Origin: Neoscytalidium dimidiatum
Taxonomy: Eukaryota > Ascomycota > Dothideomycetes > Botryosphaeriales > Botryosphaeriaceae
Length of the DNA: 64,000 nt
Assembly: GCA_037367355.1 (NCBI GenBank)
Contig: CM074706.1
Coordinates: forward strand, 1,364,001-1,428,000
Direction: 5' to 3'
A program made the translations under genes and the position numbers. Position 1 is the first letter of the stretch, and each line of letters begins with the position of its first letter. The notes under the pieces were generated by a model that worked only from the letters and a program-made list of their open reading frames with translations, was not told the DNA's origin and made no database searches. Below are positions 1 through 13,639 of the stretch, piece after piece.

Positions 1-1540
1 TTACTAGCTTCTAACTCGATAGTATAGTTATATTAAAAGTACGATACTAGTATTAGATTCTACTTATCTAAAAAGACGTTCTTATTCTTTTAATAGAGGG
101 CTAGAAGCTTATTTTTCTTAATAAGACTCGCTACTAGCTATAAGATTATATCTAATAGCTAGTTTATCTTAAAGTAGAGCGTATAAACGATAACTAGGCG
201 GCGTTTAGTCTTCTACGTCTTTCTCTACTTAAGTTTTATAAGCTAGTTAGAGTTTAGATTTCCTTCTATTTAGATTTTTTTCTCTTCTTCTTCTAGAGAT
301 ACGCTAGCTAGTAGCTAACTTAGCTTCTAGAAAGTAGATACTACTAGTTATAGTATATACTTTAGAAGATAAAGAGCGTATATTATCTTATCTTATTTAA
401 TAGTTACGATAAACTATTAGATTAGTATAATAATAAGACGCGACGCGTTAGTAGTATTCTATATAAACTTTTTAATATAAAAAAAGATTATAGAATTCGT
501 CTTTACTAGCTAATTCTACTCTAAGACTAGATTATAATCTATAAAGAAGATACTCTAGAAATACTAGAAATCTATTATACGCGCGATACTCTAGAAGTCG
601 ATAGTAGTAATTAATAATAAATATAAATTCTAAATCTTTATAGAATTATTATTAAGAAAGTATATCTATAGTCTATAGATCTTTCTAAGCGTATATATAA
701 TAGTAAGGCGTTTAACTAGAGTCTAGTTTATAAGATTTAATTAATATCCGCTATTATATAGTACGTATAGAAGAGAAGTATCTTCTACTATTCTTTTAAG
801 TCTAACGTTAATAACTATTCTCTTTACTATCCCCTCTATAGGTAGCTCTAGGCGTAGCTAGATTAGCTTAATTACGAAAGCTTCGCTTTTTCTATCTAGA
901 GCTTATTATCTTTAAAGAAGTCGCTCTTTTTAGATAGACTATTTTTCCTATAGAGGCTCTATAAAGGTCTAATATTTTTATAGAGTTAGCTAGACTCTCT
1001 AGCGGTACTTCTTAATCTTTTATCTTTAATAGATTAAAGCTTCTTCTTCTTATCTTCGTATAAAGTTCTTAGGAGGCTATTCTAGCGGATACGTTTATCT
1101 AGCTTTCTACTAATAGACTTATCGCCTACTATCTAGATAGTAACTAAGATTTATTTCGCGCGGTAGATCTCGGCGAATATATTATTAACCATCTTAATCT
1201 ACTTTATAAACTAAAGCTTATAGAGCTTTAGACGAAGCTTTAAAATAATATAAAAGAACTACTAGTTAATCTACTAGTTCTTAATCTTCTAGTAATAGAT
1301 AAACTATTATTTAAACTATTATATATAGACTAAAAAGCTATTAAACTTCTAGCCTAGCCTTATAATATAAATATAATACTTAATTACGTTATTAAAGCGT
1401 TTAACTATAGAATTATAAATAATATTCTAAAGTATTTACTTAAACTTCTTTTATAAAAGTAGATTCTTTATTTTTTCTTTACTTAGGCGGCGATACGCTT
1501 TCTACGTAAGGTCTAAACGCGGGTCTAGGCTTTATATAGC

Positions 1541-2135
1541 TATAACGACGGGGCCTCTACTACTAGGCTTCGGAGTTATCTAGTAGGTTCGGGTTTATCG
1601 AAGGGTTTACCTTAAAGACGAGGAAAGGGAAGTAATAAGGGAATAAGAAGTTACGTAACGTAGGAGTCTAATAGGCCTTATTACCTCTAAGTTAATATAG
1701 TATTAAATTAGAACTTTAAGTTAACTACGAGGATTAAAATACTATCTAACGAGCGTATCTATATACTATAGAAAAGCTATAATAATCTAGATTAATACTT
1801 ATTAGATTAATACCGTTAAATTAATAGTATTAGATTAAGGGACTTAGATTAGATTAATTTAAGTAGGTCGCGTAGTTATTACGTAACGTAGGCGCTTAGA
1901 TCTATTTTCTAGTTTCTAATTTTTAATAGTATTAGCGGACGCTACTACCGCTATACTTCTATTCCGTAGTACTTATTCTATCGACTTTCTACTTCCCGCT
2001 CGTACGGTTTTTTATCCCCTACGGGCTTTCTATTAGACCGTACCTTCTTTCTAGTTATTATATCCGTAGGCGTCTTCCCGTACGGGCTCGCGTCCCCCGT
2101 AGCTATAAGGCCCGTATATTTTAGAGTTTATAATA
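1541..2135 (-). mobile_element. Solo LTR of family D (595 bp), TSD ATAGC
   Basis: The unit is flanked by perfect 5 bp copies of ATAGC at 1536-1540 and 2136-2140. Removing it rejoins sequence that is continuous in the related copy near 27,410-27,430. It is the reverse complement of the 733 bp unit at 42640-43372, with about 140 bp missing inside. The outer ends read TA...TA, as expected for TG...CA after RIP. A solo LTR is the simplest reading; a non-autonomous short element cannot be excluded because no coding partner is in the window. Confidence 0.75.
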
Positions 2136-2811
2136 ATAGCCTATCGCGTATACCGTTAATAGTTATAGTCTATATAAATAATTTTAAACTTATTCTCTAC
2201 TACTATAATCTACTTATTAAAGATCTTTTAGATCTTTATCTTAAGCTCTAGTAGCTTTATCTTTATTAGTATTTTAAGTCGTTTTTTACTTTAGTCTTTA
2301 CTAGTACTCTTTAATAATATACTAGCTAGCCGCTATCTCTTAAACGCGAATACTCGTTAGAGTACGCAAAGCGTCTTTAGAGTCTTCTAAAATCTCTATA
2401 TTCTCTTAAAGTTACTAGTAAGGCCTAAGGCTTATAGTAACGCTAATAGATTATCTCTATTATCTTTTAAAGTATATCTAAAGTAGATACTCTAAGCGCT
2501 ATCTTAACGCTAACTTTACGCGTTATTAGAGTTAGAGATACTAGCTCTTAAGTCGACTTTATTAAGGTCTAAGGCTTTCGATAATACTAAGTCTTTTTAT
2601 ACTAATATAAAGAAGAGAACTATTAGATTTTCTTTAAGAATATCTATAGACTCTATATTTATATAATTATTAGCGGGTATATAAGAGTTTAAAAGAGATT
2701 CTAAAGAGATTTCTTTAGCGTTAGCTTAGTAAAACGCGTATAGATAGTAGTAAGAAGGTATCTTTAGTAACTAGCCGTCTTTTCTCTAGTAAAAATTATA
2801 ATCGAATTAAA

Positions 2812-3025
2812 TATAAGAACCGTATAGTAGATAGAAAGTTAATAGAGAAATAAAGAACTTATATTTATAAATAGATAATTTAATAGAGAGGAGGTTTTAG
2901 TAAACTAGTCTTAGTTAGAGTTTTACTCTCTATCTAGCCGCTAGAGTTCTATTAATAATATATTAGTAGTCTTCTCTCTATATTAGTCTCTAGCTATCTA
3001 TCTATCTATAAGCCGGCGTTTAATA
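2812..3025 (-). repeat. 5' LTR of C' (family C LTR, 214 bp)
   Basis: The same 214 bp unit is found at 28097-28310 and, as a solo copy with its own target duplication, at 31498-31711. On the minus strand it starts TATTAAACGCCGGC and ends near ATATAGT...TTATA, which is TG...CA after RIP, with an ATATAAGC TATA-like box inside. Internal C-family sequence lies on its left, so it is the 5' LTR of the minus-strand copy. The 5 bp to its right (CTAAT, 3026-3030) should be one target duplication; the partner is outside the window. Confidence 0.8.
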
Positions 3026-3899
3026 CTAATCTAGCTACGCCTAGAACTATCTATAGAGAAAGTAATAAAGAGAATAGTTATTAACGTTAGACTTAAAAGA
3101 ATAGTAGAAGATACTCCTCTTCTACGCGTACTATATAATAGCGGATATTAATTAAATCTTATAAACTAGACTCTAGTTAAACGTCTTACTATTATATATA
3201 CGCCTAAAAAGACTTATAGACTATAGATATACTTTCTTAATAATAATCTTATAAAGATTTAGAATTTATATCTATTATTAATTACTACTATCGACTTCTA
3301 AAGCGTCGCGTATATAATAGGTTTCTAATACTTTTAGAGCGCCTTCTTTATAGATTATAACTTAGTCTTAGAATAGAATTAGCTAGTAGAGGCGGACTTT
3401 ATAATCTCTTTCTATACTAGAAAGTTTATATAGAATACTACTAACGCGTCGCGTCTTATTATTATACTAATCTAATAGTTTATTATAATTATTAAGTAGA
3501 GTAAGATAGTATACGCTCTTTATCTTTTAGAGTATATATTATAACTAGTAGTATCTACTTTTTAAAAGCTAAGTTAGCTACTAGCTAGTATATCTCTAAA
3601 AGAAGAAAAGAAAGAAGCCTAAATAGAAGGAAATCTAAACTCTAACTAGCTTATAGAATCTAAGTAAAAAAAGATATAGAAAACTAGACGCTATCTAGTC
3701 GCCGTCTATACGCTCTATTTTAAAGTAGACTAGCTACTAGATACGATCTTATAGCTAGTAGCGAGTCTCGCTAAGAAGAATAAGCTTCTAGCTCTCTATT
3801 AAAAGAACGAAGATATCTTTTTAAATAAGTAGAATCTAATACTAGTATTATACTTTTAATATAATTATACTATTAAATTAGAAGCTAATAAGACGCCGT

Positions 3900-6800
3900 T
3901 CTAACTTCTAATTTATAATCTTTTCTAAAAGAAGTTATAGATCCTCTATAAATATATTAACGAAACTCTTATAAAAGAATAGATTCGACTAAGTAAGTCA
4001 CCTACGAGCGTATTTATACTCTTTATATTTAAGATAGATAGTACTATACGTCTCTATATTAACTTTTATAGTCTAAACTATATTATAATTAAGAACTAAT
4101 ATCTACTATTACTTATTAATATACTTCTAAACTAGTTAAATAAAGCGAAAGTATTTACTAAGCTAGATTTACGCGATACGTACTATTATATTTATATTTA
4201 AAAAGATAATAAGTAGAAGATAGTCTTTAAGACGCGTTTTAGTTTATATAAATATAACGTTATATCGTTTAAACTTATAAATACGTTAGTAACTTTCTAG
4301 CGTTATATCTACGTAATATTAGAGTCGTTAGTAGATAGAATCTATATTATCTATCTAAATAATATTCTAATTTACTTCTTTAATAAACGCTAGTATATTA
4401 TAAATATAAAGTAGATTTTTACTAGACTTCGCGAATAGAAGCTCTACTATAAGCTCTTTAAATATATCTTTTATATAATATAAATAGAATTTCTAGAGTT
4501 TCTTATTACTTTTTAAAAAGTAGTTATAGACTCTAAGCGAGTTTAAGCGATCTAAGAATAGTTTAAGCTAATCTACTTTCGCGATATCTAAGTATTTCTT
4601 AGCTTCGCTAACTTCTATAGAAGATTTATTTAGAGTTACTTAGAGATTACGCGGCCTCTATACCGCCTACTAAAAGAAGCCGTAGCGTAATCTTTAAGCT
4701 CTTTATAGAAGAGACCTTAGAAAGAATCTACGTAGTAGTATCGCCCGTAGTAGTAGCTAGAGAAGGTATAATAGACGTTCTACTATCTACGTAACGCGTT
4801 CTTATAATCGTCTCTTCTCCGCTATTATAATTCTTTACTACTACTAGTACTTATTATAAATATATTAAATATAACGTACGCTAGTATTCTTTTATAGCTA
4901 TACTAGACGTAGAATAGATAGACCTATTAGCTTCTAATAATATACTATAATTAGAAGTTCGCGAGAGTAAAGCTTAACTATAATACGTATAATAAGAAAC
5001 TACTAGCGATAATATAGTACTTTAAGAAATAGCGCTACTATCTTATCTACGTAATATAGATAATCCACGTCTTATTAAATTATAATAATCTTTACTATTT
5101 TATAACTACTAAAGCGCTATTTCCGCGCTAGATACGCTATACTAAAGAGCTTACTAAGTTCGATTTCTAAATTAAATATAAGCTAGATAAAATAAATTCT
5201 ATAGATCTTCTTTTAAGACGTTTAGATTACGTTAATAGCTTTAAAGATAATATTAAGAGAGTATATTTTAAAGCTATACTATTTATATTATAGTAAAAGT
5301 TATAAATAAGAAAGTCTAGAAAGACTTCTAATATCGCTATACTAATAGAAGTATTAGAGCTTAAACTACGCTTCTTTAATAAGAAACTAGCTACTTCTTC
5401 TAAGACTTAATTAATTAAGAATATCCTAACTATATTTAGCCGTCGAATTAATAATAGTAACTTTTTTATATCTAATATTACTAGCGTCGCGGTAGTATTT
5501 ACTAGCGTAGACTTAACGTAAAGTCTTATATTATAACGAGATATAATAGTAGCTACGCTCGCTAAAATAACGTATATTAAGTCTTTAATATTTTTTTTAA
5601 GCTAATCTAGATAGTTTAAGCGTAAAATCCATTCTATAAAGCTATCTAGAAAGCGCTAGAAAAACGCTAGAGAGCTAAGCTAGTAGATTTCTATCTTAAT
5701 AAGAAAGGCGTTCTATAATAAAATAGACGAGTTATTATTCTTAACTACGCGTTTCTAAAGAAGAAGATTCTTCTATAAAACTATAATAACTAGCTAGCGA
5801 AGTACTACGGTATTAACTATATAAAGAAGGTTATTCGTAGAAAATACAACTAGGCTAATCTTTATAGAAACGTCCGCTTATATATCTAATTATATAACGT
5901 ATACTAAAGATATAAGAGCTAATAATATAAATTATATAATAAACTTTAGCTCTTATTTATTCTTAGAAAGGCCTAGCGTTACTACTTAATAGATTTTATT
6001 ATAGACCTATCTAAGTTAGTTAACTTCTATAGTAACGCCTATAATATAATACTAGTAGTAGTAGACCGCTTTACTAAGTACGTCTACTATCTTTCCGTCT
6101 ATAAGATAATTAACGCGACTACGCTAGAAGAACTTCTAGAGTACTATATCTTTTCGCGGGCTAAGATACTAGATAGTATTATATTAAATAGAGAAAGCGT
6201 CTTTATTAGTAAATACTAATAAATCTTTTACTTCTATCTAGTTATTAAACGTAAGATAAATACCGCTTTTTACTCGTAAATAAATAGATAAACGGAACGT
6301 TAAAACTAAAAGCTCGAGTCGTACTTAAGAATCTTTATCTATTAGAAATAGTTCAACTAGACTCGCCTACTATCTAGCGCTTTATTTACGTATAATAGTA
6401 AGATATATTTAGTAATAAAAATATCCTCTATTAAGCTCGCTTTAAAAGGACTATTAAACTTCCCTAACGGCGTTTTAAAATAAAATATAATAGAAGAGAA
6501 GAATAGTAGTAAGAGCTCTAATAACTCCGCGTTAAGAGCGGTAGCCGTCTAAAGCTATATTCGCTATCTATAAGAAATCTATATAAGAGCGGTAGACGCT
6601 CTATATCTTATTTAAGAGATTTAGATAAAATACTATAATTACTATTAGCTAGTAAAGTAATTCGTAGTTAGCGACGAAGTTTTACTCTTAGCCTATAATA
6701 TTTATATAAAGTAGCCCTATAAGAAACTTAACTCTAAGTACTTTAAACTATTTCGCGTTTTAGAATATATTAGAAAAGTAGTCTATAAACTAGACTTTTT

Positions 6801-6965
6801 AATAGCTATATCGCGGCTCTACTTAGTCTTCTATATATCTCTACTTAAGAAATACTCTATTTAACTAAGATTCTAGCCCCTAGTAGTAGAAGAGCTAGAA
6901 GATAGTAAATAGTAGAAGATAGAAGCGATTATAGTCTACTATTAAAGAATTAGTAGTGCGTAGTA
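3900..6965 (+). pseudogene. C pol remnant: RT, RNase H, integrase, half chromodomain
   Basis: With RIP stops read through, the forward strand shows the Ty3/gypsy reverse transcriptase at about 3980-4390: a VFTKLDLRD block near 4150, then YLNNILIY near 4355, which is YLDDILIY with Asp codons changed to Asn. RNase H-like sequence follows near 4850-5230. Integrase is at about 5990-6500, with VDRFTKYVY and a later INRQTER-type block. The frame then enters a chromodomain (EAIIVYY..RISSA) and is cut by the 5' LTR of A. Dozens of TAG/TAA codons stand where Gln or Trp is expected. It cannot encode a protein. Confidence 0.85.
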
Positions 6966-7350
6966 TATTACGGTATAGTCGCCTAGAAAGGCGGATAACG
7001 AAATCCTATAACTACTTACCGCCTACGTAACTAACTTAGGGTCTAACTCGGTAGAATACCTACTAATACTAATATACTAGACTACCGTATACTCGCTTAA
7101 TAAAGCTCGGACTACTAATTAGTACTAATTAGTAGGTTAATATTATAGATTACTACTAATCGTATCGATTACTCTATATATATAGACTATACTTATTTAT
7201 CGTAGTTAGAACCCTCGTAGTTAACTTATTAATTAATTCCTACCCTACTATTATACGAACCTCCTCTATCTACTACTATATCGGCCCCTAGAAAGCCTAA
7301 GCTACCTAACGACGCGCCTTAACTTCCCTAGAAAGAGTTCTAGCGTAATA
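6966..7350 (+). repeat. 5' LTR of A (385 bp)
   Basis: The LTR begins TATTACGGTATAG and ends TCTAGCGTAATA, with short inverted ends TATTACG/CGTAATA. It matches 20211-20595 over the whole 385 bp; the differences I could see are C/T or G/A changes of the RIP type. The sequence after it (CTTTAACTACC) resembles that after B's 5' LTR (CTTTGACTACC), so it should be the primer-binding region. Confidence 0.95.
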
Positions 7351-7649
7351 CTTTAACTACCTTTTTATAGGTATCGGAGGTAACCCTACCCTAAAAACTA
7401 CTAACTATAATATCCTAGACCGAAATTAGGAATAACCTTCTAACGGAGAAGGAATAGCTTTAGTTAATCCGTCTCTTAATCTCTAGAAACCTAGCTCTTA
7501 ATATAAGGCTACTTATTTCGGAAGTATATTCCTCGAGTATAGCCTCCTTAAGTTAAGTAATTAACGGACCTAGAGTACTAGAGGACGCTAGTAATAACTA
7601 CGGCTAAGTCCTTCTAGAATACTTTATTTAAGGATAAGCCTTTACTATT

Positions 7650-10600
7650 AACCGTACTATACGGCCCTCTACTCTAGCCGCCCCCGCGATATTAGAATCG
7701 ACCCCCTATAATACTAAACTAAAGATTAAGACCCCCGATATCTATAATAGAGACCGACGTAAGCTTAACAACTTTCTAGCCTAACTAGAGAATTACTTCG
7801 AATTCTATAAAGTATTCTTTAAGGACGATAAGGAAAGGGTCCGCTTTATAGAAACCTACCTCTAAGGTAACGTAGTACGATAGTTCGAATTCTATCGAAA
7901 GGATTTCCGCTCGGCTATCCTACGTACGAAAACTAGTAGCCTATTCGCTAACTATAATCGCTTCGCCGACGTAATTAGATAAGCCTTTAGTAGTAAGAAC
8001 GAGGAGTAGAAGGCCGCCCTTTAAATTTAGGACCTCCGATAAACCCGATTAGTCTCGAAATATATTACGGAATTCCGTATACTCGCCTCCTACCTTAATT
8101 AGAACGACTAATCCCTTAAATATATCTTCTATAAGGGTCTAAAGTATAATATAAAGGCCGAATTTGCCCGTATCGAATTATCTAAGAACCTTAGCGAGAC
8201 TATCGATACGGCTATCCGAGTCGACTAATAACTGTTTAATTTTAGATAAGAAATAGGCTAAATCCGATACTCGGCTAATACCTCGTAACCTTAAAATAAC
8301 CTACCCTTAGGGGACCCTATAGACTTAGATACTAACTAACGACGAAACCCTCGGCTAGCGCCGGAGGAAGAATAGCGACGGCGTAAAAAGGGTCTTTACT
8401 TCTACTATAGAAAGTACGGATATATTAGTAGAAACTACCTAGATAAACGAACTAGTAACTAGCGAACTAACGATAAGAAAACTACCTCGGCTACTAAAGG
8501 ACGACTAGAGACCCCCGACTACGATATCCTCTACTAGTCTACTTATAGTATCGAAGCCTATCCTATTTACTAGGAAGCTAAGAATATTAGCGGGTACTAT
8601 CTAAAAAACTAGAAACGCCTACTAAACTAGAGCTATAGTAGGCGAGGCCTCTACTCTATAGGACTATAGTAGTATCGACCGGAAAAACTATAAGATACCT
8701 ACTAGAAAGTAAGGGAGATTCCGTAGAATACGGGAACTACTAGGTTGTCGTAATAAAAATTAATAGACGCCGAGCGCTTACCCTTATTAACTCTATATTA
8801 TAAGGGAACTACGTCTTAAACCGATTTATAGAAAAAGCTAACCTAAAACCTAGAGAAAAGAACTAACTATATTAGCTAAGAACTATTAATAGATCCCCTA
8901 GCTCCTTTAGAGATAAAAAGGTAATTATCGAAACCCCGAAACTAACCCTAGAATATAAAAACTATAGGGAACGTATCTATCTAGACGTTACTAAGATCCC
9001 TAAGTATAATATTATTCTCGGTATCTCTTAGTAGAAGAAATAGAAAATATAATATAATTAGGATAATAGAGGAATTACCCTTAAGTCTAGAGAATAAAAC
9101 TAAGAACTAGAATAGAAACTACGTACTATAGCCGAACCGATTACCTACGTAAGCCTAATTTCGAAAGCTACGCTAGAAAGAACCTAAAAGAAGGGGTAAG
9201 TAATTAGAATAATATAGTATCGTTCTACTACTATAAATAAAGAAAGAACCCGATAGATTAGTACTACTAGACGAGAAAAACTAGACTACCCGACACCCGT
9301 AGAAGGAGATAACCCTACTAGGATATACGAATAGTACCTTAATAGCGTTCCTAAGGAATACTATCGGTTTAAGGAAATTTTTAGAGAAAAGATCGAAGAC
9401 GTACTACCGGAATATAGACTATAGAACTACGAGATTAACTTAAAACTAGATACTAAACCTCGATTTAGACCCCTATATCTAATATCGGAAAAGGAGTTAT
9501 AAGTAATAAGAAAATACTTAGACTTACTACTAAAGAAGGAATATATCCGACCCTCTTAATCCTTAGTAGGATTCCCCGTTCTCTTCGTACTAAAGCCTAG
9601 AGGTAAGTTACGCCTCTATATAGATTATAGATTTCTAAACGACATTACTATTAAAGACCGCTATCCTCTACCCCGTATCGATAAACTAAGGGATCGCCTC
9701 TTCGGGGTACGATTCTTTACTAAGTTAGACTTACGGGATAGGTACTATCTTATCCGAATTAAGGAAGAATATAAATAGAAAACCGTATTTAGAACTCGAT
9801 ACGGTTTATACGAGTACTTAGTAATATCTTTCGGACTTACTAACGCCTCTACTATATTCTAAGCCCTTATTAACTACGTTCTATAAGAATATCTAGACCG
9901 ATTCTATATAGTCTACCTTAACGACATCCTAATATACTTAGAAACCCTTAAAGAATATAAGGAATATATATCTAAAGTCCTCTAGAAACTACTCGAATAT
10001 AACCTCTCCGTTAAACTAGAAAAATATACCTTCTATACCTAAAGGGTAGAATTCCTAAGCTTTATTATCGAACTAGGAAAAGTAGTTATAGACCTAAAAA
10101 AGGTAGAAGATATCCTAAAGTAGCTAGAACTAAGGAACGTTAAAGAAGTATAAGCCTTTTTAGGGTTTACTAACTTCTACCGACGATTTATTAAACGATA
10201 CTTATATATAGCCGAACCCCTAATCCGACTTACTCGAAAAAATACCCCTTTTACCTAGGAAGTACCCTAATAAGAGGCGTTTAATTAACTTAAAAGAGCC
10301 TTCGTAGAAGCGCCGGTACTCCTTATATTCGATTCTAATAGGCTACTCTATCTTAAAACTAACGTATTTAACTATACTATTAGCGCTATCCTTAGCTAGC
10401 TAGACGACGAGGGAAGATTATATTCTATCGCGTATTACTCTCGTAAAATATTATCCGCCGAGCTTAATTACGAGATATACGATAAAGAACTACTTACGAT
10501 CGTTATAGCGTTTAAGAAATAGCGATACTATCTTAAGGGAGCTAACTACGAAATTACGGTATACTCGGATTATAAGAATCTAGAATACTTTATAACTACT

Positions 10601-12490
10601 AAAGTATTAAATAGAAGATAAGTACGATAGGTAGAATAACTCGCCCCCTTCTACTTTAAGATCTACTACCGTAAGGAAAGTAAAAACGGTAAGGCTAACG
10701 TACTTAGTCGTAGAGCCGACTACGTAGAAGAAAAGCTAGAACTATTACTAGTAGTACTACGATAAAATAACGACGGTACGTTAGGCCCTAACCGCCCCCG
10801 AATTATTAAAGAATCCGACGTACCCTAGAAAGAACGAATACTAGCACCTATTATAAGGCTAGGGAGCCCTATTAACGACGACGAACCTCTACGAAACCTA
10901 ATACTAGAGTAAAAGCCGGAGGACAAAGAGGAACTATAGAACGAGGAACCTATACTAATACTTAGAGAAACTACGAAAGAGGTAAAAAACGAGGAAGAAG
11001 ATAATACCGCTACTTAGGAATAAATTATCTAAGGAAAATATAATAATAATCCGCTATTCTAAGAACTACTTTAACGAATAGGTACCTCCGAATATAACGA
11101 CCCCGACCTAGTCTAAGACTATAGAGGCAATATACTATTCCGCGGAAAAATCTACGTATCTATACCTCTACGTAAACGGCTAATAAAGGAATACTATAAG
11201 TCCGTAGTTTACGAATACCTAGGAATAATAAGAACCTTAGAACGGCTTATAAGATACTTCTACTTTCTCTAAATAAGGAAAGTAGTAGAGAAAGTTATCT
11301 AAGAATATAACGAATATGTAAAAAATAAGGTAGTACGATATATACTATACGGATAACTATAGCTTATTATAATACTAACTAAACCCTAGAAATCGGTTAT
11401 AATAGATTTTATTACCGACCTACTAAATTTAGTAGACTCCGTAACTAAAGTACGATATAACGCTATCCTAGTTATTATCGACCGTCTAATAAAATAGGTA
11501 TACTTTATCCCTTATAATAAAAAAATTAGAGTAGAAGACTACGCCTACCTCTTCCTTAGATATGTCTTCGCCTACTACGGGATGCCTAAGGAACTAATTA
11601 CGGACCGAGACCTACAATTTAGAGCTAAGTTCTAGTAAACCTTAGTCTATAAGTTAGGAACTAAATATAAGATATTAATAACGGTATACCCGTAGACTAA
11701 TAGATAAACGGAACGAACTAACTAAACGCTAGAATAGTACCTAAGATTCTACCTAAATTATAGGTAAAATAACTAGGTTGAACTCCTACTATTAGCCTAA
11801 TACGCGTATAATAGTATATTAACGGAAGCTATATAAACTACGCTCTTCTATACTAACTACGGATTCGATCTTACTATCTTCGGAGAATCCTAGATCTACG
11901 AAGTACTTACCTAAAAAGCTATACTTAGAGTAGACTAGCTACGTAAACTATACTAGAAACTAGCCCGAGATATTAAATTTACCGTATACTAAATAGCTAT
12001 ATACTATAATAGACGGCGCTAGGCGTCGCCGCCCCTAAAGAAAGGGGATAAAGTCTAGCTTCTTAGAAAGAATATTAAAATAATACGATCGAATAATAAA
12101 TTAGACTATAAGAAAATCGGACCCTACTAAATTAAGAAAAAACTTTTACCTATTTCCTTTAAACTTAGATTACTAGAGTAAGTAGGTATATACCTAGTTT
12201 TCTATATCTCTTTACTTAAACCTATATATAGTAACGCCAAACCTAACCTAGAACTTAAAATATACTTCGATAACGCCGATAAAGAATAGGACGTAGAGAA
12301 AATCTTAGATAGAGACTAGATCGACGGTTAATTTAAGTACCTTATTAAATAGGAAGGAGCGGATTCTACCGGAAACCCGTAGGAACCCTTATAGGAACTA
12401 ATCTCTTACCTTAACTACGAGGAACTTATCTATAAATACTACTAACGAAACCCTAACCGCCTAAACCTAGAGTATCCTTCTATAACGTAA
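7650..12490 (+). pseudogene. A gag-pol remnant with chromodomain
   Basis: The order is gag (about 7,680-8,390), a CCHC zinc knuckle with its Cys/His turned to Tyr near 8,396-8,440, protease near 8,750-9,060, reverse transcriptase about 9,470-9,960 (LDLRD, then YLNDILIY, Asp to Asn), RNase H about 10,320-10,720 ([13 protein letters not shown] block), integrase about 11,280-12,060 (VIIDRLIK; YGMPKELITDRD), and a chromodomain about 12,290-12,440 (KYLIK*EGAD). This is the layout of Tf1/MAGGY-type chromoviruses, whose chromodomain directs integration to heterochromatin. TAG and TAA codons at Gln/Trp sites interrupt every domain. Confidence 0.9.
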
Positions 12491-12559
12491 ACTTTAGAGA
12501 AGGCGTTAAGAATATCTAAAACTAGTCTATAGGTGCCTCTCGAGAAACTAGCCCGTCGA

Positions 12560-12862
12560 AACCCGCTACGTTACTACCGCCTAAACTAGATAATAAGGAC
12601 CTCTAAGCCGCCTACGCCTCCTACGCCTTCTTAGCCTTAATAGCCGCTAACTCCCGCTTAAATAACTTCTAACTCCGGGAATCTAAGAAGGAAAGTATCC
12701 GTAATAGACGGATTACCTTAGACCGAGAAGTAGCGGTACGACGAACTAAACGTTAAGCCTCTTCTTATAACCGCTAAATCTCGGCCTTATTCCTTTCGAT
12801 CTCGCGCTAGATCTACTTAATCTAAGCCCGTATCTAGTTCCGTTATTAATCTATACGACGAA
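12560..12862 (-). pseudogene. A antisense coiled-coil frame
   Basis: Between the chromodomain and the B insertion, the minus strand shows a frame rich in Lys, Arg, Glu and Ala that is open except for TAG/TAA codons at sites where Gln would fit. It contains REIERNKAEI, then VIRLLRILSF, and ends with SSLGGSNVAG. The matching region of B (18790-19160) has a related frame with QRLLRY-like and SSSNVAGAD blocks. Agreement between two diverged elements suggests a real antisense product rather than chance. Similar short coiled-coil proteins are often annotated in fungal genomes; I know of no function for them. Confidence 0.5.
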
Positions 12863-12872
12863 ACTTAATAGG

Positions 12873-13289
12873 TATTACGGAGCACCTATAGGAGGATAGA
12901 AGTTAGGGTACGGCGCTAAGCGAGTCCCCGCGCCGCGGACCGATAACTACGCTTATTACTTAGTATCGTTACTAACGGTTATAACGCTAAGACCGCACCC
13001 TTATAAATATAACCGCCTACTATAACCTACCGTAATATAGTAGTTAGAAATTACGGTTATAGATAGATATTTCCTTATATATAAGTATACTTATTTATAG
13101 TAGTTAGAACCTCCGTAGTTAAGTCTAATTATTGCCTTATACCCCTCTTATATCTTTTCTACCTAACTACGGCTACTATCCTCTAAATATAATATTTAGT
13201 AATATCCTAGATAGCGGTAGTAAACCTTAGACGCTATAACCCTCCCCGACGTTCTAACCTTACCCCCCTTCCCGAGTTCTAGCGTAATA
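12873..13289 (+). repeat. 5' LTR of B (417 bp)
   Basis: It starts TATTACGGAGCACC and ends TTCTAGCGTAATA. It pairs with 19506-19922 over the full 417 bp. The primer-binding region follows as CTTTGACTACC. Confidence 0.95.
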
Positions 13290-13639
13290 CTTTGACTACC
13301 ACCCTATAGGCACCGAAGGTAAGTAAACCTATCGAACTAACTATAACGACCTAGGCCGAAATCCGCGCCTCGCTCCCTAACGCGGAAGAGTAACTATATA
13401 ATATCTATCTAGTAATTTCTAGAGAACCCGATACGGAGACCCGTATAACTATATTAGAAGCCTACGCCGCCGGGATTGCCTCCCTAACCCGCGACGTTAG
13501 CCGACCTCGAATCCCTCCCGATACCTCCGAGGACTATGCCCTAGTCCTACTAGAATACTTTATTAGAGGGTAGGCCTTCTTAGTTAACCGCACTATAAGA
13601 CCCCGAGAGTAACCTCCCGCTACGGAAATTACTTCCGTC

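Larger units (their letters stand above)
1..3025 (-). mobile_element. C': inverted Ty3/gypsy copy, 5' part
   Basis: Reading leftwards from 3025, a 214 bp LTR is followed by an internal region that runs off the window at base 1. Bases 866 to 1 are the reverse complement of bases 3026 to 3891 of element C, so this is the same family in the opposite direction. The internal part should be the gag-to-protease region, because the matching forward sequence lies just upstream of C's reverse transcriptase. It is interrupted by the solo LTR at 1541-2135. It appears to be inserted in C's gag, so C's own 5' end and the other LTR of C' should lie left of the window. No frame is open. Confidence 0.75.
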
